Shown in pieces: positions 57,134 through 64,000 of a stretch of 64,000 nt of DNA. The stretch comes from Catenaria anguillulae PL171 (lineage: Eukaryota > Blastocladiomycota > Blastocladiomycetes > Blastocladiales > Catenariaceae). Each line of letters opens with the position of its first letter. Within the stretch, counting starts at the first letter, position 1. Where the stretch lies: the NCBI GenBank assembly GCA_002102555.1, contig MCFL01000061.1:1-64000 (forward strand), read 5' to 3'. A model generated the notes under the pieces. It was given only the letters and a program-made list of their open reading frames with translations, did no database searches and was not told where the DNA came from. A program made the position numbers and the translations under genes.

Positions 57134-58468
57134 ATGAGTCGTTGGAAGTCTTCGCTCCACAGCGCCTTCTTGGCGGCGTCCACAAACTCGCGACCCGTTT
57201 GTGCCAGGCTGAGTCGTCGTCCGCTCGCTTTCGCCTTCATCACCAAAGCGCTGCCAATCTCGCTGGCTGCGAGATCAACGTGGTCACCACTGGCTTCAGC
57301 CTGTCAGCTCCGCTTTGCTTCGTCGTCGCCATCGTCCAGCCCTTCCGGGACCCCCCGAACCTCATTGCCACCGCGGCGCCTCACTGCGTTACCGCCTGCC
57401 ACTGCCGATGCCGATGCAGACTCGGACGCCTCCTTGGACCCTGCCCACCTCCCTCCCGCGGCCATCCAATACGACCTCGACCGCCAATCTCCTGCTTATT
57501 TGCACGTGCCCGCCACCCTGACTCGCCACTTGCAACACACGTTCCGGCACTCGTCGGCCTCGGACGACGCACACGTGCACGACGGTGCCTTGCGCATCAA
57601 GCTGTACCCGGAGCGGCCCATTCACGGCACTCTGCTCCAGATTGCCCGCGAGGTCGGCGCCGCCGATGCGGCCGTGTACACGGCGCAGCCGGACCGTGTG
57701 CGGTGGTGCAGGTCCACACCCACCGAGGACGTGTTGAAGGAAGGGTTAAAGGCCGCAGCAACGGCCAATGTCAAACTCGAGCTGGTGTTGGCGCCTGGGT
57801 CGAAAAAGCCCGTATCGATTCCGGTCGAGCTGCCAACGTTTATTGAGCGCACCAAGGATTTGCACTTGAAGCTGGCCTGTTGGAGCCAAAGTTTGCGCAG
57901 CTCGAGTTAGAAAAGAAGGTGGTCGATGCCGGAACAAAGAAATCAGCGGATCGGCTCGTTTGGGGTGGACTTGCGTTTCTGTGTGCGCAGTGGGGGTTGA
58001 TGGCCAGGTTGACGTTCTGGGAGTACAGTTGGGATGGTACGCATGGAAATTGCCTTGTCTCCACTCACTCGCTCACTTACTTACTCACTTGTTGGTCCCT
58101 GGCTCTCACGGTCAGTCATGGAACCCATTTCGTACTTTTTGACTTTTGGCACGGGCATCTTTGCTTACATGTTCTACGTCGTCACCCGCCGCGAATACTC
58201 GTACGAGATCCAAACGGGGCTGCACATTGAGCTGCAACAGCGAAAGCGGTATGCGAAAAAGGGCCTCGACATCAACGAGTACCGCCGCTTGTTTGAAGAA
58301 ATTAAGGACGTCAAGCAAACCATTGCTCGTGTGCGTGACGAGTATGGGCTGCCAGAACCGGCGTCGCCGTCGTACTCGGCGACCGTCGGTGGGGTGGTGC
58401 AGCCTTTGGAACAAGTGACTGTGGGCGGCGCTGATGGACCAGTGATTATTGCCGAGAAGCGGAGTTAG
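57134..58468 (+). CDS. MCU: Mitochondrial calcium uniporter pore subunit
   Basis: Forms the Ca2+ channel of the inner mitochondrial membrane. Exons 57134-58036 and 58116-58468 (79-bp intron splitting the V of the selectivity motif), ~418 aa. N-terminal ~65 residues are Arg/Ser-rich presequence; the matrix domain follows. The two membrane helices flank YSWDVMEPISYF, the MCU-defining WDxMEP signature (usually WDIMEP), with LMARLTFWEY before and GIFAYMFYVVTRREYSYE after. C-terminal coiled coil DINEYRRLFEEIKDVKQTIARV. One G must be restored near 57871 (HLKAGLLEPKFAQLELEKK) to join the matrix domain to the pore; otherwise the frame ends at 57910. MCU is absent from most Dikarya but known in Blastocladiomycota and chytrids. 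Confidence 0.93.
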
Positions 58469-58683
58469 TTCTCATGCGCGCGGCGAAAGCGTTTCCTTCC
58501 TATGCCTGTCAACGTAGGCTGTGTTCTCCATTTTGTCAAGACAATGAAAGCAAATCAGAGTTTTTCTATGATTAACGGAAAACCAACCCAGTCGAGGCCA
58601 AGTAAATAAACAGAAACAGAAAGCAAACAGCATCGGAACAAAGCAAACTGAAAAGCTGAACCATGTGCCGCAATCTCATTGTT

Positions 58684-60858
58684 TCACACATGCTGCTCCA
58701 TCGACGACTTTGAATCAAACCTCACCATTTTCCTCTTGCCCGCCTCATCCTCTTGCCCACGATCACCATCCCCCGCGTGCAACGGCGCCAGCCCCATTTC
58801 TGCAGCTGTGGGCTCAAACGGCCTCGCAGCACTTCCGCCCCTCTTGCCACTCACGGCCGATCCGCCAACCGCTGTCCTCACGACATGACCTGGGAACATG
58901 CCCGAATGCACGTCCATGAACCGCAAAGCATGCTCGTCGGCGCCAATCAACACAAACGGGAATCCAGCAAGCATGACTTGCGCGCCAACATACAAATCCT
59001 GGGTGCCCAAGTACCTGCCTGCGCCGACCTTGACCTTGCTGCGCTCGAGCCACTTCCCACCCACAATGCCAGAGTTGCGCACGTGCGGCTCAAACACAGA
59101 CACGGTATCGTCGGCCAAATGGTAACTAATCACAAACCTGCGCTCGCGATCCACTTGCCTGTGCGTGTTGAGAATGCCGGCAAACCGGAGCACCGTGTGC
59201 CCAAACTGGCGCTCTTTGGTCATGTCCTTCTTTGGCGGCTTGGGCGTCAGCGACAAGCACGACCCGAGCGAGTCTTCCTCCGAGCCCCATCCATTGTATT
59301 CGGGTGGCGTGTATGCGGCCAAGTGCGTGGTGGGAGGCGAGAAGATGGAGGCCCCGGTGCGTGCGAGACCATGGTCGGGCTTGTGGACCGCGACGATGGC
59401 GACGAGGCGTGATCCGGTGCACCACTGACGGACGCAAATTCGGGCATTTTGGCTTGTTCGAGGTAGATGGCGTCGTAGCCAATCGAGTGAAACTCGTCCA
59501 GTCCGTAGCCTATGGATTTACAACAATCGCATGGGAGTGTGTGAGCGTACAACGCTAATTGACACATTGAATGGAATGGGTACGCGAGCGCGACGTACGT
59601 TCGGCGTAATACTCTTTGGTAAACTCGTCGCAATCGCAAAGCAAAAATGGGCGGCCGTACACATTCAACACGGCACCAATGACCAAATCGCGATCCGTGT
59701 AAAACTCGTCCTTCTTTGGCTCTTTGGCCTGCGACGGACCAATCCGAATGCGTTTGGGCAACTTGCCGCGCTTCAAAAATGCAGTATTGCCATCCCTGCC
59801 CGAATTGGCCGCAATGTACTCGTGAATCTCGATCGTGTCGTCGGCCAAAAAGTAGTGCAACACGAGCTTGCGCGCGTCACCAAACGCAGACGTTGTGTCA
59901 TCCCACACACAGTAGAAACGGAGCACTTTGCGGTCCCACTCCAAAAACTTTTTCAGCGCCGTCTTGGGCGGCACGGGGCGTGTGGGGCGCATACGCGACA
60001 GGATCTCGCGGCGCGTCTCTTCGTATGGGTCGTTGGGCAAGTCCTCGTTTGCAGGCACGGACAGGCCGAGGTTGGCCAGAAAGTCGCGTGTGAATGCGTC
60101 GCATCCAGTGATCTTGAATGTGCGTGCGTAAAAAGTGATCTCTTGGCCAACACTCAGGTCTGAAAATAGATAGTACTGGCGGTGGTGCGGGTCGTTGTTG
60201 GGCACCGGAATGCGATGCCTGCGAATCAGGGTTCCCTGCGGAATGCCCGAGTTGACACCGCGAGGCTCAATCACGTGCAGCGTATCGTCCTCTAGGTAGT
60301 ACAGGATGTTGACCTTGCGAATACGGTATTGTTCGTCGCGCCGCTCTTGCACGGCTTCTTGGAAGTAGGCATAGAAGCGCAACACCTTGCGGTCAAACGC
60401 GATCCAGGCCGGAACAGACTCGGTAGTATCAGCAGTGCCAGCAGTCGAGGGCATGAGTTTCTTGAGGAGATCGGCCGAGGTGGTGATTTTCTTTTGGTCT
60501 TGTCCAATGAGTGGAGCTCCGCCTAGCAAAGTCGAACATCAGCAAACAAACGTAAGGTCACTGTTCGCAGGGCTATACAAGTAAGCACACCAATGCCAGG
60601 CCGCTCCTCCTTGAACACGGGCACATCGTTCGAGTAATCAAATGCATGCGACTTGCGAAAGTTGGGCCGCTTAATGTAGCCAAACTGATACCCCGGCAAG
60701 AAGGGCAAGCTACGGCGCAACGCGTTGAGCTGCTCAGGCGTCGATGCCATGGCAATGGGCTGCATCGGTGGCTGCGGGAGCGACTTGACGGGCGAAGTGG
60801 CCACCGAGTCGCGTGGTGCTACGTGATGCCGCGAGGTGGAGATGGCCGGAAGTGGCAT
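58684..60858 (-). CDS. Axonemal DM10-domain protein (EFHC1/Rib72-like)
   Basis: Exons 60858-60591, 60522-59599, 59509-58684 (introns 68 and 89 bp), ~672 aa. N-terminal signature LPFLPGYQFG...ERPGIGGAPL is that of EFHC1 proteins. Three DM10 domains follow, each with a RKVLRF(Y)... Y-LEDDT/LADDT ...EP/HE..NSG pattern: around residues ~130-230, ~280-400, and ~530-625. These proteins line the inside of ciliary doublet microtubules. No EF hand is evident at the C-terminus (ends KSSMEQHV). Restoring one C near 59443 (AKMPRICVRQW) joins domain 2 to domain 3; the remaining frame arithmetic then fits exactly. Implies a flagellated zoospore stage. Convergent with MCU. Confidence 0.88.
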
Positions 60859-62076
60859 GGTCGCTGACTTGGCTTCTATGGATCTAATGCACTTGAGGAC
60901 GTTGGAAAGGAGGATGTGAATGCCACGCGCCGTGGATTCGAGGCGTTGCGAATGGATCAGGAGCTAATTCAGGTTGAGACGGGATGCTAAGATGCGAGGG
61001 TGTCGATTGCAGAGAGTTTTGGATGCAATTCACCCAGTATTCCATGTGTGAATAGCTGGTTTTGTTCCCGCCATTATTCAGCCGAGTGCGAACAGTGCAA
61101 CGTGTATATGTGCATATGGACTAAACGTGATGGGGTGCTGCGCCACACTTCCCGTTGCGCGTCTTTTCGGTGACATGGCAAAAATGCGGCATTTTCCCTC
61201 CAGTCGGAAAAAGAAAAAACCGCTCTCTTGCTTGCTTGCTCTGCGTCTCGGCCGCAGGTATAAAGGGCAGCCTGACCCCCGCCGGTTGACCACCTTCTCC
61301 TTCGACCGACTGGCATCACCTTGTCATTGATTCTAGCCTTCTGCATCGCACACATACACACTTCCCAGGCAATACAATACCACCATGCAAGCACACCCAC
61401 TCTTCCCGACCAGTTCTGTTCCCACCGTCGACTTGCCACCCCGACTCGGCTAGCAGATTGCCGCGACACCTGCTCTTCTCTTGAAACTTGGCTGGTCATG
61501 ATGATTGACCAAGCTCCGTGTTTCCCCATGCTGCCCAAGACGATTGAACTGCCCAGCTCGATGCAAGCAAGTTTTCCCTTTGGCAGCATGCTTTTTCCAA
61601 GGTCGATGGCGGGGTGTGGCCAGACCCTGACTCGCACGGCCACCAAGTCATCGCTGCGCACTGAGTACCTTACCGGCCATCCCCGACTTGTGGATTTCTC
61701 CCCCGCCGCAGCAGCCTTCCTTGTTTACGTCATCACTTTGTCTGATTGCGCCCTGGAACGAGGGTTGAAGCGACGGAATGTGCCGCCGCCTTGGTCGTGT
61801 GGCCGATGGATGGGAAGCCCGCGCCACGCGGGCCATTGTTTGTGTGTTTGGGCTGGAAGGGTTTTTGTCTCCCGCGTTGACATTTTTCGTGGATTTCTGG
61901 ATTTCCGGGTTTGCATGCAAACGTGCAAGCTGCTGAATTTTTCGTCGTTTTTCGGGTTTCTGGGTTTATGGCTGAGAATCGTTTTTGAATCGCTGGAACC
62001 CTTTGCGCTCTTCCCTCTCTCCATTGACGGTCGGTATCACTATACTCTATGAAGCGTTTCTTGAAAGCAATCAACA
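60859..62076. other. 1.2-kb intergenic region
   Basis: No gene supported; the frame 61321-62052 plus lacks an ATG start in good context until 61498 and has no domain. A strong TATA-like site is listed separately. If a short transcript starts there, the first ATG at 61384 would encode only 22 residues. Confidence 0.4.
61259..61265 (+). promoter_or_regulatory. TATA-like element without clear downstream gene
   Basis: TATAAAG followed ~125 bp later by an ATG in ACCACC-ATG context (61384) that opens only a 22-codon frame. Next supported gene starts at 62077. Confidence 0.3.
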
Positions 62077-62756
62077 ATGAAATCCACGTTTGCCGTCATC
62101 GTCATCCTTGCCGCCGCCCTGGCGCATGTTGCCTCTGCGCACTACATCCTGACGTCGCCCAAAACGCGAGGCATGATCGAAGAACAACAGCCCAACCCGC
62201 CATGTGGAGGATTCAACGATGTGCAAGCTGAGCGCACAAAGTGGCCGATGGGTACATATTGACCCACCGTGCGTGGCTAGCTGTCAATGATCGTGTCATT
62301 GACTCTCCGTCATTCCTTTTTTCAGGCAACCCCATCGGCATTACGGCATACCACGCCAACGCAGCCTTTTCCATATTCGTCTCACTCTCGCCCAAACCGA
62401 TGGCCATGTCCGACTTTACCGAGTACTCGTCGTCCCGCTTGGACCGTGTTGGGAAGCACACGATTGAGTTCCCGCTGGACAAGGGCGGGTCCGAAGCATT
62501 CCTCAAGGCGATGCAGGTCAAGGAAGTGCGCGAGCTCGCTGGAAAGTCGGCGACCATCATGACCCGGTACGATGGTGGCGATGGGACGCTGTACCAGTGT
62601 GGAGATGTTGTGTTTGAGGCAGCGGCAAGCAAGCAAGGCCAAGCAGCCGCCGGGAAGAGCGGGTCCGGATCGGGGGCCGCCGCACAGGTTGGAGCCGGGT
62701 CGGGCGGTGTTGTGGTGGCTGCGGCAGTTGCGGCGGCCGGTCTGCTTGCGGTGTAA
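62077..62756 (+). CDS. BIM1-like copper acquisition protein (X325 family)
   Basis: Exons 62077-62251 and 62326-62756 (74-bp intron), 201 aa. Signal peptide (MKST...VASA) is cleaved just before His22 (HYILTSPKTRG), so the mature protein begins with the copper-binding His used by X325/BIM1 and LPMO-fold proteins. PCGG and, across the intron, PMG-NPIGI follow the family pattern. A Cys near residue 168 (LYQCGD) would pair with the first. The C-terminus is Gly/Ser/Ala-rich with a terminal hydrophobic run (VVVAAAVAAAGLLAV), a GPI-anchor signal. Role: copper uptake at the cell surface; not a chitinase-type LPMO, by family knowledge. A short family member. Confidence 0.75.
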
Positions 62757-63450
62757 ACCGTTGATGGACGAGTCGTTTGGTTTGTGTAAATTCTCTCACT
62801 CGACAGGGTCGCTGTTCGCGGGTTGCTGGCCCAACCTGTCGCTGTCGCGTTTCCCAACTCATGTCACCTCCTCCCCGCAGTTCGTACAATCATTTGTCCA
62901 TGAAATGAAGGAATCTCCTCGTTACTGTAACGTTATTGTGCTCGCATTCCACCGGGAGAAATACATTTCATGAGATTGTATGCCACACCGTCAAATTCTT
63001 GACTTTTCCGAGGCACACTGCGACGTAAATTTCCATCGCCGGAAAACCCACCCGCGAAAATATACTGGGCTGCCTTCCACCATGAAATAATCACACTGAC
63101 GCTTGAAGCAATTACATGTACATTTGTAACATTGACTTTCCGCACGGCCGCAAGGAACTCGTTTTTTATCCCAGAAACAACCGACCCACCGCCTCCAAGG
63201 ATTGCAGCAGCGGCCAGGCAAAGAGACAACGCCGTGCCGACGCCCATCCGTTGATAACCGCTATGTGAGCTTGTTCGGTGCAAGCAATATAAATATCAGC
63301 CCGGGGCCCCGACCTTCTTCAACACAGTCGTAACGCCGTTAGCCTAAGCGTCAATCACCTCTCTACCCGTTTCCACTATATACCTATCATCCGCCGACTC
63401 TTACACCGCGCCCTCCCCATCCACATCTACGCTTCAGTCTTCTTGTCAAG
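62757..63450. other. Intergenic with TATA box of next gene
   Basis: About 690 bp; frames at 62933-63283 minus lack a recognisable product. TATA-like element listed separately. Confidence 0.4.
63288..63294 (+). promoter_or_regulatory. TATA-like element upstream of Cys-rich secreted gene
   Basis: TATAAAT about 160 bp before the ATG at 63451. Confidence 0.4.
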
Positions 63451-64000
63451 ATGCACACTTCTCCAACAACAGCCCGCGGGCAACACGCACTTGTGCTCGT
63501 TGCCCTGTGCTTTGCTTTGCTTGCCGCCCTCCCCTCGCTTTCCCTGGCCCAATCCCCTCCCGAGCCTTCTCGCAAGTCTCTCGAAGACTTTTGCCGGCCG
63601 GCCTCGTCCAACAAGTACGCTGCTTGCTCCTTCTTGCTTCGCGGCGGCTGCTCGGATGCGTCCAAGCCCTACTGCAACACGCTGGCCATGTACAATGCCC
63701 TGTGTGCGTTCGATAACCCGCCCGACGCGCCGTGCAAGGCCTATACCGACTACTGCGCCGCGGCCGGGAACGAGGGCAAGTGTGCCGAGCCCGCAAACAA
63801 GGCTTGGCCCCAGTGGGTCAATTCGACCATGTTCCAGCATCAGGTGTTTAGGATGTGTAATGTGCACAACATGGTACGTTCATTGACTCTCACTGTGGAT
63901 TCCCACTCCTCCCTTTATCTCATCTTCAAATCATTTCTTGCATCCCCAATTCACAGGAGGGTTGCGACCGCTGCGCCAAACCCGCCATGTTGCCCACGAC
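63451..64000 (+). CDS. Cys-rich secreted protein, 3' end beyond window
   Basis: Exon 1 63451-63873 (141 codons), 83-bp intron (GTACGT...ACAG), exon 2 from 63957 to the window edge. Signal peptide with a strong hydrophobic core (LVLVALCFALLAALPSLSLA, ~14-33). The mature chain has regularly spaced Cys: FCRPAS, YAACSF, GGCSD, PYCNT, ALCAF, PCKAY, DYCAA, GKCAE, RMCNV, then EGCDRCAKP in exon 2. Disulfide-rich extracellular or wall-bound; no family recognised. One N-glycosylation site (NST) near residue 129. The frame is open at the edge, so it is partial. Confidence 0.72.
   Translation, partial: MHTSPTTARGQHALVLVALCFALLAALPSLSLAQSPPEPSRKSLEDFCRPASSNKYAACSFLLRGGCSDASKPYCNTLAMYNALCAFDNPPDAPCKAYTDYCAAAGNEGKCAEPANKAWPQWVNSTMFQHQVFRMCNVHNMVRSLTLTVDSHSSLYLIFKSFLASPIHRRVATAAPNPPCCPR

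Noticed and set aside
61321-62052. 243-codon plus-strand frame
   Set aside because: No ATG in context at its beginning, Cys/His/Arg mixture looks random, no domain.

Overview
The window looks like nuclear DNA of a zoosporic, early-diverging fungus, most likely Blastocladiomycota or a chytrid. The evidence is as follows. Genes are dense on both strands, and most are broken by short introns (about 60-106 bp, GTRNGT...YAG). Coding sequence is GC-rich, with Kozak-like CACC/AACC-ATG starts. The gene set mixes fungal features (kexin, chitin deacetylase, Apd1-like and BIM1-like proteins) with features that most Dikarya lack: a mitochondrial calcium uniporter pore with a WDVMEP motif, an axonemal DM10/EFHC1-type protein (which implies a flagellum), TRIC-type cation channels and an SSUH2-like protein. 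The species is my inference; no rRNA or other marker is present.

Layout, left to right. 0.5-10 kb: TRIC-like channel 1, an Apd1-like [2Fe-2S] protein, V-ATPase subunit D, a disordered basic protein, MsrB, and a membrane-anchored CE4 chitin deacetylase. 10-16.3 kb: an 8-exon kexin-type proprotein convertase next to two tandem paralogous secreted proteins cut up by Lys-Arg sites. 16.9-20.7 kb: a complete DNA transposon with 44-bp perfect terminal inverted repeats and TA flanks, encoding a DDE transposase. 20.9-26 kb: TRIC-like channel 2, a small coiled-coil protein, and an SSUH2-like zinc-ribbon protein. 26-32 kb: 6-phosphogluconolactonase, the ribosome-maturation GTPase EFL1/Ria1, and a small mitochondrial-type protein. 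33-36 kb: two Pro/Ala-rich proteins sharing a C-terminal motif. 36-44 kb: a ferric-reductase/NOX-type flavocytochrome, aspartyl aminopeptidase M18, and a WD-repeat protein. 45-51 kb: a tandem pair of proteins of an apparently undescribed architecture (two dsRBD-like folds, an RS domain, a coiled coil and a poly-Q tail). 51.8-64 kb: a divergent forkhead factor, a 2.7-kb gene-poor stretch, MCU, the DM10/EFHC1-like protein, a BIM1-like copper protein, and the start of a Cys-rich secreted protein cut by the window edge.

Working relationships that can be argued: kexin is a candidate processor of the two neighbouring KR-segmented secreted proteins; MCU and the axonemal protein fit a motile zoospore; the ferric reductase and the BIM1-like protein fit metal acquisition; the chitin deacetylase fits cell-wall remodelling.

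A technical theme affects annotation between about 26 and 60 kb. At least nine genes need single-base insertions, nearly always in short G or C runs, to restore a clearly conserved reading frame. The proteins are otherwise intact, so uncorrected base deletions in the assembly are more likely than widespread pseudogenes. All exon coordinates were derived by eye from splice sites and reading-frame continuity.
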